Assembly (NCBI GenBank): GCA_037783415.1
Contig: JAZGTN010000240.1
Coordinates: 1,025,001-1,089,000, forward strand
Origin: Leptasterias polaris
Taxonomy: Eukaryota > Echinodermata > Asteroidea > Forcipulatida > Asteriidae
DNA length: 64,000 nucleotides
Reading direction: 5' to 3'
Shown: positions 12,401 to 26,300 of the stretch, piece after piece
Numbering within the stretch: the first letter of the stretch is position 1
Layout of the letters: every line of letters begins with the position of its first letter
Position numbers and translations under genes: made by a program
Notes under the pieces: model-generated
What the model was told of the DNA's origin: nothing
What the model saw: the letters and a program-made list of their open reading frames with translations, nothing else
The model's database searches: none

Positions 12401-13176
12401 TGGTAACCGATGTGAATTGTCAATAAAGTTTCCCCCCTTTCTCTACATGCCTATAATTAGATCTGCTTATCCTGCAGAATGTGGGCAATGCATGGGTGCA
12501 TGGATAGGGTATACCTGGTGTTCTCAAATTGGAACTGTGGGTGGGAAGATTATGGGCGTTTCTTGATATCAGTTCATTTCTATTTTATTATATTTTTAGA
12601 AACAAGGCTAATCAAGACGCTGGTGTGTATCGTGACCGAGAGTGCAGATAAGTGGGTGTCAAGGAACTCTGAGGTGCGTGCAGACTGATCACCAGTTTTT
12701 ATATACGGGGTGAGTTAGGGGGAAGGTGCACCATCATGCGAAGAGTAAACTCGTTTTTTACAATCTTCTAGTTTTCAATAATCACACCATGGAATCGACT
12801 TGTGAACAAGAATTCATTTGAAATCTTGATTTTTTTTTATATTTAAAATTTCCCGAGTAAAGTGTTAGTTTCAAAGTTTTAAAACCATTTTATTTTTTAT
12901 TTTTTCATTTACGCGCAGACAATGTTATTGTTAGTGTGCACTTACGTCAGGTTATCTTATAACAAGTAGTATTAAATGGCATAACAAGAGCGCCGAAAAG
13001 GGGGCTTTTAAGAGAAATGCAAACTACAATTTGGCCAAAGTGCCCCCGAGGAAAAAGGTGCACCCCCTCTTGCGCCCCTTAAATGTTACCCTAGTTTCGA
13101 CGCTGTGTATGCATGGTGGACACTGTGCACTCTGTGGTTTTGGGTGTATATAGATAACCAAACCGTTAGTGTCATT
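9477..13176. other. Non-coding, no gene recognised
   Basis: Holds a long poly-C run (about 10131-10145) and the GTACCTA palindrome. An ATG followed by a good donor (AAAATGTCCAAGGGTAAGTT at 10338) resembles a first exon but has no partner I can find. Confidence 0.45.
10975..11058. repeat. TAGGTACCTA-rich imperfect palindrome
   Basis: Repeated GTACCTA/TAGGTAC words in both orientations make an imperfect foldback. No gene context. Confidence 0.55.
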
Positions 13177-13401
13177 CACTGCAAAAACTGGGGTGTTAAA
13201 ATTGACACTATGGGTGTTGCTACATATAGATACAAAAAAAATCCACTTAACATAGGATTTGAAATAACACCAATATAATTAAGTTGCAATAAAGCAGTGT
13301 TATTTTAACACCCTATGATGTAAATTTTGATTCTTGTTTTTTTTGTATCTATAATATGAAAACACCATGGTGTCAATTTTAACACCCAAGTTTTTGCAGT
13401 G
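13177..13401. mobile_element. MITE with CACTGCAAAAAC terminal inverted repeats
   Basis: Left end CACTGCAAAAACTGGGGTGT and right end with the complementary ACACC...GTTTTTGCAGTG. The element is 225 bp, AT-rich inside, with no coding capacity. The CACTG ends suggest a CMC/Chapaev-like DNA transposon derivative; no clear target duplication is visible. Confidence 0.8.
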
Positions 13402-16400
13402 CAGTATTGTGTCCAACAACTATCCAGTCCGGCTGTTGATATCTCAGTGAAGTGACAGCGATTTTCAAACAACATTTTCTGTCATTAACGTTTGTGTTCG
13501 ATTGCACCAGGCTGGTTGGACGCTATCGAAATTAGTAATATGTAACAATAATAACCTTTCTGTACTTTGCCAGGAGATTAATAAATTTGGGGTTTCTTCT
13601 TTTGAAATGATTTGGTATAGGCCTAATATGCGTATTTTGTGCATTGATTATAATAAACTGTTGTTCCCTGGATAAAAAAAGCACAATAATAGTTTATAAA
13701 CAAATACCCCAAAAGGTGTCTGCTTGCGGTGTATAAACATAGATGCAATTGTTTCAGATCATGGAAAGTTCGTGACAATTTCGTGTGTACTTAATTTGAA
13801 CGTGATTTTTCTTTCCCTCACATGGTAACTCAAGAGGGCGTCGGACACATGGGTTCCCACGAAATTAGTGTTTCCTTGGGAAAAATAGAGAACTAGCGTA
13901 CAGTACTTGGCCGCATGGTTGTCGTGAGTGAGCTTTTTTCAAGAGAACAACGCCTCGCCGTCACTTTAAAAGAATAGGACTCTGGAAAAAATAGTCTACA
14001 TATACATGGGTATCTTTTTTCAAAGTTTCGATTCCATCTGATTTCAATCGCATTGCGGGGTCAAATTTTTTGAGACCACGGCATCCAGTGTCGATTGTCG
14101 AGACATATCTAGGCTGACCACTGCAGAATGAGGTCACACAAAATTCCCCACTTCTAGTTCTCTTGTCATTATACAATCTGAATACGACGGTGTCGATTAT
14201 AAATCGATTCCCCGACATGGCTCGTATAAAGCGGTATCTCACTCTCAGTCGGTATCGAAAACTGGTAATGATCCCCCCCCCCCCCCCCTCGCGCTCAAAA
14301 TAATTGTGTGAGCATTTTAAAGTAGACGTAGCCTACATCCAGAAATCAAAGTTTTGACCTTTTGGGTAAATGTTGGGACTTAATATGATGTAAAAACCAG
14401 CCGGCTAGAGATGTCATAAATCAAGGTATTGTAATGGGAGAAGATCATACCATGGAGGAAGATTCCTTCCTCCAAGATCATACCGATCGAAATTGGAAAA
14501 TGGAGATCTCTGCCACTGAGGAAGAAATAGCTTAGAATTCCAATAATTACCGTGAAAAGGGTGGCATCAGTGGTGCCCTCTTACCCACCACACCCATATC
14601 CCCTACGATCTCGATCTCGATCTAGAGCGTACAAGAACAACCCAGTCGACCAGGGTGCTGGCCATAGTGCGCTGTTCCAGTGTACCGTTGCCACCCCTCT
14701 GTAAATATGTTCTATTACAGCTGCTTTGCGTTATAGTCGGTCAAACCCCAGTGGCGACCGGGGTGCTGATTGATTTAGCTCACTTTAATGACCATTATTT
14801 GGGTCAACCCTTGGTCAAATCTCACGCCAATCTCAGGCCCAAAGGGGGCGGGCTTCAGTTGCCTTTCTATTTTTGTTCTCTCTCGCGGCAACTCATCAAT
14901 AACTTCCCCCAAAGTCATTCTACGATTATGACGGACACCCTTTTGCGTTGTAATCAGGTCACGATTTCCAAGTCATGCTGTAGATCTTGCTCCGATTAAA
15001 CCACGTCCTTGGCCTACTTACCTTAGACCCGCCAAACACCAACTAAAATTGACTCTTAGCTATTAACACAAACAAAACCCAGCTGATCGAGCCGTGTCAT
15101 TGTTTGCGACCGTTACCCCGCGTAGGTGCTTAGCAGTTTTGATTAACGTCTCGTGTGGAGTTTTCTAATGTAGGCCCTACCTCAGGAAAAAAATACTTAG
15201 CCAAAAAAATAGACACCCACGCTAAATTACCGTGCAACATAATTAAATTGTTTGTTAAACCGTCTCCCTTCTTTGCTAATTCCAAAAAATGCTAAGTAAA
15301 CATTTCTTCAATGGCTATTTTTATATAATTCTGATGCAGCTGGTTCCAATTGGAGCTATCAAATAATTATATTTAGTAGAGATCCAAGCACACTGGCTGT
15401 GTACATTAAAATACTTTTGGCTGTTCTTCTAATTAAGCGAACCCCATCTGTGTCATAGTTTTGCTTGACACAGTGTTTGTATCGCGGCATTTTGGGCTGC
15501 TGACCTACATCTTAAGACGGTAATTGGGAGGGGCGGCTTGAAAACAAATATCGGTCACGGTCTGTTTTTCGGATCATTGTACAAACTCTTGAACTTGATT
15601 TCTTCTGTGAGGTGTTTTGTGTGTGTGTGTGTGAGCGTGTCTATCCATTCAAACCGAGGACTTTAACAAAAGGGATCCGGGTGTTTGACAGAGCGAGGAC
15701 GTCCTCGCTTCGTTTTCGTGTACAAACCCAATGGGGACGTCGCTAAAAAAACTATGTCCAAACAATGGGAGAACAAAGAGAAGTCCTCGGTAAGCGGGAT
15801 TTACAAACATGTGTGTGTGTTTATATAGTTTTTGTGTGTTATCTCTTAAAAGAATATTAACTTTAAAATAATCTGTATTTTAGTAACGTTGCAATATTTA
15901 CTGCAACGATGATGACCGTTTCTGTGTTTTGGTTTGCAGATAAACCATTCAAATCAATAATTATTAAAATACTCAGATACTAGGTCAAATTGGCTGACAC
16001 CCGAACCATTTTATTTTAATTTAAAATGTATATTTTTATAGATTAGAAAATAATAACATTCGGCAATGATTAGTCATGGTAGATATTTAAAAATATCTTC
16101 ATCTGTCTAAATTCGTTCAGAGAAAAAAAGGAGGGGAAAATGTTTCGACAAAAAACCGGGCCTCGCAACTTTCACCGATGTATTACTATTAGTTGGTAAG
16201 GTGTTTCTTAAGCCAAGTTATATTTTTCAATTGGTGTGTGAGCGTTTGGGCCTGCGTCAGATAATTTTGCCTGACGTCATGAGGTTGGTTTGTTTGCAGT
16301 TGCTTCGCAGCTGGAACTTTATAAGTTACCTTTTCAAGTTTAACCGTTAACCTAATTGGGAAAGTAATGATACTTTTTGACTCAATTTCACACTAATTTT

Positions 16401-17376
16401 TCAAAATGGGACTCTAATCCTTTGAAGATCATTTCTGGATCTTGTGGTGAGTTAAATTGTTTACTCGACACTTGGAAAAGATTTGACATGGCGCCGGGAC
16501 GGAGATACGCATAGTGCCACTTTTGGAAGGATAGCAGTTGGGTGCTAATTTTTCGGGTTATACCTTTGCACAATATAGACCGCACTGTCGGGTGTTGGGT
16601 GAACTCGACTTGCAATGCATACGGCCACCCAATTTACACCCAGTCACTTGCTAGCAGCTGGGTACCGATTTATTTGGGTACTGGATTACCGACACTGGGT
16701 ACACTGGGTGTGTTGAGAATGTAGGACCCGCTGTTGTGAAAGAATGTGGATCGATGTACCAAGCAGCGGGAACTTTCAGCCTCACATTCTGACTTGATTT
16801 AGTCAATTTTCAAAATTAGTTTGTCTAATCCTATAATGTACATAACATCTTCAACCCTCCTTAAGAACCATTTAAAAAAATAAAGAATAAATCAATAATA
16901 ACATCAACAGTTAATCAACCCAATGTCCTCTTTTCATATTATTTTTCTCCAAAAATTCTATCAATGACCTTTACACTTTGACATTTAGGACGAACTCATT
17001 AGAGATCTCAATAAATATATTTATGTAAAAAAAAGTATTATGACGTGTGTTATGACTGTTTGCAAAAGCTGAAAACTCTCAAAAAGGCACAATTTCCTCA
17101 GCAAAACTTTTCAAAAAGATTATCACTTGTTGGCATACAATTGTTTTGTAATTCCTCGGCACAATTTTCTTTGAAAATGTTAACCATCATAATTTGAGCT
17201 CGTGTAGAAATTGTGGTACAGCAAAGGCCATTTTTGAAACCACTGCTTAGTTAGGCTTTAGGCTCTGGCTTGAGTTCTGGCTTAGGCTTAAGTCCCGTAC
17301 CGAAAAACCTACGTTTCCAAATTACCTGACGAAGCCCAAACTGTGGTTTCGAAAAGGGCCAGAAACAATTTGTATG

Positions 17377-17524
17377 CAGTCCGAATTTACGGCTACACAA
17401 CTACGGCTATGGCAGTTGCTAAGGGTGTTGCTAAGGACGCCTTATACATTACTTCAACGCATGATGATGTGGGGATATAGCCAAAGCCGTAGCCGTATAG
17501 ATGTACAGCCGCCAGTTCGGACAC
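17377..17524. repeat. Imperfect inverted repeat rich in ACGGCTA/TAGCCGT
   Basis: CAGTCCGAATTTACGGCTAC at the left, GCCGTAGCCGTATAG and CAGTTCGGAC at the right. Looks like a diverged MITE. Hairpin pairing is partial. Confidence 0.5.
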
Positions 17525-19032
17525 AGCCCTGCTTATTTTCCACACTCGCTTCAGAGCTGATACCCAGATGGTGCGTGCTGATCGGCATGCACACCATGCA
17601 CGCTCTAGTAGTACTTACGGAGATGGATGATTCGCTCGCTGGATGGCCCTCAGGTAGGTCATTGGCCGATCGCAACGGCTGGGCTGCTTTTTGCAGCATT
17701 TTGTAGCAACTTGTAAACAATAGGCTTTCAATCATCCGTTTTAATGACCGTCCTCCACCGTAGAATCGGGTAAACGACAGGAGCAAAAGGGAACAAGCTG
17801 CCGAAGGTGACTGCCAGTCGAACCCACTCAAATCCAGTATAAAGATAATCGGGGTATGTTCCGCGGGGGAGGACAGGCTGTCAAATCGCATTTTACTCGC
17901 CCGTCGTTTAAAAAAAAACTCCCCAGGGGCCCCCAGGCCCTGTCCATTAACGAGGCCCGGTAGTAGAAGAACAATAGATACACGCGTTGCCCACCCTCGC
18001 CAATACCCATTCGTCCAATATTAAACAATCATCTATTAATGGCCCTGTGTTATGTTTGGCAACTATTGTTGGAAGCTGTCAACTTTAACCTATTTTTATA
18101 TGTAGAGTGACACCCATTGCTTATTCTGGTCCAAAGGTCTTGGTTTGTGTATACATAGCTCCACGGTCTAACCTTGTGTTCTTGTTGACATTTAAAAAAG
18201 AAGTTCTCAAGACTCGATAGTTGAACCACCAGTTTGAATTTGTACGCGCTTCATCATCACTAAATATTAGGAAATTTTGATCAAATTAATGATTAGATAT
18301 AGATGATATTATAAATTTTTTAATTAATGTAAAAGTTGCCCGCAAAGAATCCGTCACCGAGTTGGTAGAAGAACAAAAACATTCTGAAAGTTCTGTTTTT
18401 GTTGGGTGAAAATGTTCAACACTATTGTCAAAAGAGGGCGGTATACAGATTTTACTGGGGGCACCGCACGATAAAATGCTAAAAAAATATTCAAAAATAC
18501 TTTTAAAAAATCATATTTTAAAGTCTCTCAACCTCCTGAACACAAAATCAAATGTATTTTCAGACAACTGTACTTATGTTTCTTTTCAAATGTTAGTAGA
18601 TTAGTCGCTGAAATTTCAAGCTACAGGCTCATTCAACAGATAAAAACAACTATGAGCGAGTATTGACCAGACTCCATCTTGGAAAAATTACCATACACTC
18701 TTCAACAAAATTGGGAGATTTTTAGAGGTTAGTGTACCCACACCCTCTACATGTTGAAAGTCAACAACAGCATGGGGGATAATATATTGCACTTTTTCAA
18801 CCCTCCGTAAAAGTTATGATCTTCAAAATATGATTGTTCCTTTTGCAGAATTAAACTCTAATTATTCAAGGGCAAATGGGGGCGCTGTTTATACCATACA
18901 GTGTTTTCCAGATGGGTGCACACTTACACTTTTTGGGGGTCATGCAATATTGATAGATTGTGTAATTATAAGAATTTATCACAACCTGGGGGTTCTTATA
19001 TGGGATTTGAGGCATTGCATGGTGAGGTATCA

Positions 19033-19399
19033 ATGTATATTTAGTTTGCGGTAACACCATGTGTAGGCCTATATCTACTTGCTCGGTAGATTTTGTTCTT
19101 TGAGAACTTGTCCTGCCGTGGAGTAGTAGATTATTCGGAATTCGGGATCGGAGACTTCTCAGTGTAGTTAATTAATAACAAGAAGTCCCCTCGACCCACA
19201 TAGCGAAGGTAGTAGTCCCGGCCGATTTCCCAGCCCAGGTAGTAGTTTATAAGCAGGACAGTTCTTTTCAGAACTGAGAAGTCTCCCGAATTCCGAATAA
19301 TCTACTCCGCGGCAGTAGAATAAATAGCAAGACAAGTTCTCAAAGAACAAAATCTACAAGTAGATTATGCACATGGTGTTACCGCAAACCAAATATACA
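19033..19399. mobile_element. Foldback element, about 370 bp
   Basis: The left arm (TTTGCGGTAACACCATGTG, TTTGTTCTTTGAGAACTTGT) and right arm (ACAAGTTCTCAAAGAACAAA, CACATGGTGTTACCGCAAA) are long reverse complements around a centre near 19190-19240. Non-autonomous DNA element; no ORF of note. Confidence 0.85.
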
Positions 19400-20320
19400 C
19401 TGGGGGTTCTTTGCTTTAACTTTTGAGGAGACTTCGATAAATTTAGGCTTTAAAGGTTGTCCTAGTTTGGCTTGGGAAGTGGAGGGTACTTCATGAAACT
19501 GACAGAAACTCGGTTTGGGAAAAAAATAATAATCGGGGGTGTTAATTTTTTAGATAGTAGATGGGGTGATTAGCAAAAATTCCAAACGGCCGACCTGCCA
19601 ATTAAAAAAAAAAAAACCAACTAAAGTTTAGAATGTAAAATATATCTGATTGGTTTTAAGCTGAGAGACTTTTAAAGGATTGAGTAATTTTGAATATTTA
19701 GCATTTAGCGTTGTTTGCTTTGGGAGTTAATTTAGTGTGGTGCACCCAGATTGTATCTTTGTGTGATTTAATTCCCGAAAAGGGAAACTACCCATTACGT
19801 ACTAAAAGAGGGCGCAATTTATCTTTGCATAAGATACCCTCAGTTGGACTTTGGAGTGACACCCCTTTGTGTGCTAGTGGATGGTTCCAATCATTTAATG
19901 ACGTCATCGTTCGACTAGTTGCCTGGGAAGCACCGCACACACATCGCCAAAGATACTATCTTTGACATCGCCCAACAAGTTGATCATTGTTCTACAATTG
20001 ACGTCAAAAATCTCTGGAATAAATGTAATTTATCACAAAATCAACTAAATCCAACAGAAACTGGAACTTCCAAACATCATGATCAGTGGAAAGGAATGGT
20101 TTTGACTGCCTACGGCTGCAGTTTTCTTGGAGTTACGGACACTTGCATTCTGGACTGAAGCTGGAGTTGGTAAATTGCGAAATTCACCGGACCGAAGAAA
20201 AGGGCTGCGGCTGGAGTGAAGCATACCGGAGTTTTTGTGCTGTGGACCCGTTGAAGATCTCCTCTGTGTAGGACCTCTGTCGTGGCCTTTCGGTGTGGTG
20301 TTGTGGCCTAAAAAAGCAAC

Positions 20321-20340
20321 ATGTCTGGTGGGGGAGAATC
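20321..20340 (+). CDS. KIF28: KIF28-like coding exon 1 (start codon)
   Basis: Twenty coding bases, MSGGGES, ending in phase 2 before GTAAGTAG. The ATG has A at -3 and an in-frame TAA at 20309-20311, so it is the only sensible start if the exon is correct. The 5' UTR extends upstream by an unknown length, and no TATA box is evident. Confidence 0.8.
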
Positions 20341-23300
20341 GTAAGTAGTTGCCATACCATGTTGAAGTTGAGGGAAACCTTTTTAATGGCAATTGAATTT
20401 CTCGGCAATACACTAGTCTAGAAGTGTGCATGAAATTCCTTGAAGAGAGGAAACAAATAAATAAATGGGCCCTAATTTAAAATAAATAAATGAAACGCAT
20501 CCATCCATGGTTTTTTTTTTTTTTGCAAATGCAAGTAAACTGTGATTATTTGTGTGTATTGCTTGGGAAAATTGCATTAAAGCAAGTTTAACTCGAACAA
20601 CAAAGACAGGTGGTAGAAGTGTAGAAGATAGATTTAAAAACTTCCAGTTTTAGCAAGCAAAAAGTGTTTGCACAGTTCAAGTTTAACATTAGACCTAGAT
20701 TTAACATTAGGCTAATCATTCTTTATTTTAGCTTCATTTTATAAGTTGGTGGGTGTGGTGTGCATTATTAATGTAACTACAAGTTTTATTAATAACTTCT
20801 TGAACTGAAAGATGTTAAAACTTCCGTTGTTGGTTTTAAGTAGTCTTGAGTGATTTGTTACCTTTCTGGGCTGGTGGTAAGTTTCTGGTGAATAATTATC
20901 GGGGTACCATCTGATCTAGTTTTGTGTTTAAGATTAGAAAAGGACTTGGCTTTTTTGCTCTATTTTCCAAAATGTATTTTCTGTATGTGTTTTGGTCTAG
21001 AGATGGGAGAGAGAAGAAAAACAGTACAGTAAGTTGTCAGATTTATTGATGAAATTTCTTTTATTTGTTCTCGTTTTTCAGGGTGAAGGTGGCCGTGAGG
21101 GTCCGACCCTTTAATTCAAGGTACGTATAATTGTTGTATAATACATTTCTTCAGTGATTGAATCAAATCCAAGGGGCTCCATAAATCATTGTTGGTGTTA
21201 CGTGTAAAAGGTTTTGAAATTCACACTGGACCTCAGGACTGAGTCCAGTAACATTGGGCCAGTGGGCCTGTAACCTCACACTAATGACCAAACAAACCCA
21301 GCAGTGACTGTTTACACCTAAAAACTACAAACACTTTTTTAGAAGGTTTTTTAAGTAGTCACTTACAAACGGCCCTGAAATTTCACAATTGCAAAATGCC
21401 TCTATTGTCCTGGTCTCGGCCGGGTTGCCCCTTCAAAAGTTTCCGCGAGACTTTTAAGATTTTCCCAATGATTGTGCCCCAATACAAAATGAAAAAGGCT
21501 TGCCCTCTCAAAGATGAAATTCTTGTAAAAGTATCCGGTCTGGTGAACGTTTTGAAATGCAAGCCCTGTACTCTGATGAAGACTTTTCCCGAAATTTGAG
21601 CCCAGATGTACTGTCCCAATGAATAATTCAAGCAACTGCACTCAGCAGCTTTACATGCTCAATACGGAAGGGAAATGTGTTTTTCTAAAAGTGAGAAGCA
21701 AAATTGGGGGGTGGGGGGATATGACTCTCATTAGATTTTACTTTTTCTGCAGAAGTTTAAAAAACCTTGAATGCAAAGAATGTGGTTGACAAAGAAAGTT
21801 TCACTTGTGGTTTATTAATTGATTTGAAATTAAAATTACTGTTACTTCAAAACTTGGGTTTGAGCCCTGGTTATGCAGCAGTTTCAGGTTGAATGGTTAT
21901 GATTGGCGTCCCCTGAACAAAGATAATGACAAATTAGTAAGACTGCCATCATAGGGCTGGATAGTTATTTTGGAAGAGTGCTGGCAGGTTTTAATCTGGA
22001 GGTTGCAGATTCAAATTCTGGTCGTAGTAAATTCTTCTTTGTTCACCCCAAAAATGAAGAAGAAGAAAGCCCTCGCGAATTAGTGAAAATTATTGAAATT
22101 TAATTTGTTCTTTTGCTTTTCTTTTTCTCACAGGGAGAAGGAAAGAGGAGCGAAACTGGTCATTGAAATGGAAGGAGCAACAACAAGACTTCTCAGTGTT
22201 GATGGAGGTGAGATGTTTTATTGGCTACATGTAGAACCAGAAGTATCTTTAATCCCCCAAAGTCTTTTAAAAATCGTTTTGCCTAATTTTGGTGGATTCA
22301 TTTGAACTGCAACAGCTCACCTTACCACGCTAGGTGTGGCGTCTGTATATGTATGTGTCAACTAAATCTGAGTGCATAGTTTCAGTTGTCAAGTTATTAA
22401 CACTTCAGGATTCTGATTGACTCAATTAAGATTTTTTTTAAATGTTTTTTAAAACTTTGAAAGAGAAAGTATTTCCTTCCTATCAACCTAAGTTTAAACA
22501 TTAAACTAAGTTCACCTAATAGAAAATTTGTAAAAAATCCACCCACCCAATTTAGAATTATCTACTTTCTCTTGTTTTAAAAAAATTACGTATGGATTTA
22601 ACAAATCAAAAAGACAAAAAAATGATCAGTTATTATTGGGGAAAAAAAGTTGTTTAGTTGAAATTTGTCACTTACTATTAATTTCACTAAGACAAACCAT
22701 CTATGACATTCAAAAAGAAACAAGTATAATTGAAGGTGAAAGAAAAAAAACACACAAACAAGAAAAAAGGGAAACAATTTATTGAGTACATTATAAATAA
22801 ATACATGTAATAAAATGGGGAAAAAATCTTGAAGATTCTGCATTATAAAGTTAATAGACTATTGCATGAAAATCCTCTCAGACAGAATTTGTGTTGCCTG
22901 AAATGCTCTCAAAGTTGGGGAAATAACATTTTATGACCCAACAATCACAGATGTTTTGCATTTTGACCAACGCAATATTCAAACATGATATTATTTTTTC
23001 TGGCAAGAGAGTCTCACTAGGTTAACAACATTCCAAACTGGATATGGTTTGTTAGAAGGCCTATTTTTTTCAGAAGCCGCAAAGCATGTTGTAGCACCAT
23101 TGAGCTACAATTGTTCATTCAATGTTCTATTCTTTTTTTATATTTTGCTGTAGGGTACCACCCCCCCCCCCCCCTTTTTGGATTATTTACATTTATCGAT
23201 TGGTTGTAGGATTCTTTGTTTGCTCTGCAGGTTTGTTTTGGCAATCTTTGGTTGACTCTACCATTGGATAAAGACCAAAACTATAAGGGGCTGTCCTGAA

Positions 23301-26300
23301 TAAATTCCTCAACAGTGTCCTTGAGAATGAATTATTCATGAATCTTCTTCATTGTAAATGTACATTGTAACTTAAAGGGGCAATCTACTTGCATTTACTG
23401 CTGCTAGATTCTGTCCCTGAAAGTGCTTCCAGAATTGCTCTGTCCAATTAGGAGGGTAGGTCAAGCCCTTGGCCAATTCTATCCCTAGAATTGCTTTCAA
23501 AATAGCTGAAGTACAATGCATGTATTGTGAACTCTGCCCAATTAGGAATAAGAGAGTGGTGTCAAGCTATTGGTCGTTTCTTTCCCCTATGTACAGTAGA
23601 GTGCATACTGTGATGTATGTATTGTTCTCTGCCCAATTGAGAGAAGGGGGTCAAACTCTTGGCCAATTAAATTTGTTCCCAAGAGTGCATCCTTCAAAAT
23701 AGCTACATGATGTATTGTGGTTGCCGAGGTGGGGGGGGGGGGGGGGATGTCAAGCGCGTGGCAAAATTTTACTTTATTATCATTAGACTTAGGTTTGGAA
23801 ATGAAAGTGCAACAATATGGCACCTTTAAATTCTAAATATAAAAAGTAGCTTGGTGAAATATTTATGAATCAAGAGACTAATTTATGCACAAAAAGAAAC
23901 AAGTACAAGTTTCAACTTATTATCATTGTGTACTTTTGTGGGGGAAACCTACACTTTGTGTTTTGTAATGATGTGTAATTCAATGATGTTATCCTCTTCT
24001 CTTTTTTCCACCATGTGGCCTCTTGCTCTTCTTCCTGACCTTTGACCTCCAGCTGACGAACCTAAAACAGTAAGTTATCACTTGATACCAAGTTTTGGTA
24101 ATTTAAGCAATAACTCACAGGCTGGATACAGCCTCCATTTTAATGGATGTTTACATGAAAATTTCAATGTTTTGTTTTTAAATATGAAACCGAATGTTTT
24201 AACTTGTATGGCCTAATTTATTTTTGCATATAATTTGACCTTCAGGTCAAAAATTGTTTTGTTTTATATCAAACAGTTGTATCAATGAATCAAAATTAAA
24301 ATATCTTTTTGTCTATTTGTTTACCTCTTCAGTTCACATTTGATTACTCCTACTGGTAAGTGAAAACTCTTTGTTTTTTTAAGTCTACATGTAAATGCTC
24401 ACAGTGACAACATGGTGACCACAGGAAATTTCCTCTGTTTTCTATTTAGCATGGACCACTGTCTTGAGAAATTTGGTTCTCTGTAAGATTAAATTGTTCA
24501 TCATTAATATCATTCCAGCAAGTCGTACAATAATTCTTTTCCACAAATCAAGTCACAAGACAGCCAGAAATCTGATGTCCTGTGGCCCTCGCTCAGTCTA
24601 GACTTGACTTTTGTTACTCACTCCTCAATGGTATGAAGCGAAGTTGAATGACTACAAATACTTCCAAACAATGCTGCACAAATCATTTTCTCACAGCCAA
24701 AAATACACACGCTTCTCTCCACTCCTTCATCAACTACACATACATTGGTAAATTTTAAAAATCTGTGAACTTGCTCATCACAGACACACACAACCAACCT
24801 TGACACAACTGGCAGGAGTGGTCTCCTCTCCAGCCATAATCTAAAAACTTGGCGCCTATTCAAAATGGCAGGGAACTGGGCCTTAAAGGTCAGGTCAATT
24901 GGTAATGAGTCTGACCCCCGAAGGAAACAGTTGTAATTTCTATCCGAAAGCCTCCTTGTTATAAAGATGGTAATGGTAGTATTAGCATGATCAGTCTAGT
25001 AAGCATCCTGCGAAACTAAATCGTCTGAAATGCCCCCGTTGATTAAAAATTAATTAAAGTATGTCAACAATTGGTAATCAATAGTACGTTGTATCGTAAA
25101 CATCTGGTGAAATGATTTTATCTGAAATGCCCCCCCAGTCGATTAGAAACCAATCAAAGTATGTTGAGAATTTGTATCTCCAAAACTCACGTCAAGGCGA
25201 GTTGTGGAGCTACTTGTATAGTCAAATTTCCGTGGTGTCCATTTGTGAATGCTGCTTGCATTCTCCTAATTCTTGTTAAAAATACATGTACTATGACAAT
25301 TTTTTTCTTGTTCTCTCAACAAGTAGACACTTTATTCAGCTGAAACTTTCATATGGGACTTTATTGCATTTTTCTTGAAATTTTTTCCAATAATTCAGCA
25401 TAACGGTGGCAAAAACGAATACATGACCTCCCCCCCCCCCTTAATACCCAGTTGCTGGTCCCTAATACTGAAAATCTCTACCTTACGACGACATCCGCAA
25501 CAACAGATAACTCCAGACTTTCAAGGGTGTATTAAAATAAAATAAAATTATCTTCACCCTTCTAAATTACTTTTAAGTATTTGGACCGCTTCCCTATATC
25601 TTTCCAGAGCAATTTCACTAAGAAATTGTGTTTTATATTAAGTAGTTTGTTATTAATTATTAGTTTTACTGGAGTAACCATGGAGTTGCTTTGTGACGTT
25701 CTTGTCCAACCTCATGCCCTTGATGCAACTTGGGAGTGTTTTGTGCCCCATAGTTACATTTACAGCGTACATGTTGCTGATAACCATCTGTGATTAATGA
25801 GACCCAACCCTCTAAGGGATCACGCCAAGGTCCTAAACCTCTGTTGCCTGGCGAATTGGAACAATCCCTGCTGAGTATATTTGCTTATCAATCAATGTAG
25901 TGGTGCAGTCGGCGATATAGCGGAGAACCATGAAGTAGGGCACATTGATGGGGCATATATCGGGCGGGCGGAAAAACAAAAATCAACACAGACTTATGCT
26001 ACAGTAGATAAGAGTTCCAGATTTTTTTCTCTCGCATTCTCAGAGTCATTCAAATGTCTGTGACGCCTGCGGCTGCTGATTTGCATATATATTAGAAGGG
26101 AATTCTGATTCGCTGTTTTAGGTCTGTTGAATATTCATTGGAGTAGGCCTATTATGTCACCACAAATTCTGCACAGAGCGCAAACAAGCATGGGATTTTT
26201 TACAATAACTTTTTTGCTAAACTTCCGTACATGACCTGCATGTACATGTACAAACTATATTTAAGTATTTCAATGCAAATTGGAAGGATTGTAATTGGCT

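Larger units (their letters stand above)
13402..20320. other. Upstream flank of the kinesin gene; no gene recognised
   Basis: Repeats at 17377-17524 and 19033-19399, a poly-C run near 14273, and a perfect 18-nt palindrome AGCGAGGACGTCCTCGCT at 15692. The kinesin promoter and any 5' UTR exon should lie here; no TATA box or clear initiator was identified. Confidence 0.45.

Noticed and set aside
17454..17891. 145-codon open frame on the minus strand
   Set aside because: It overlaps an inverted repeat and encodes nothing recognisable.
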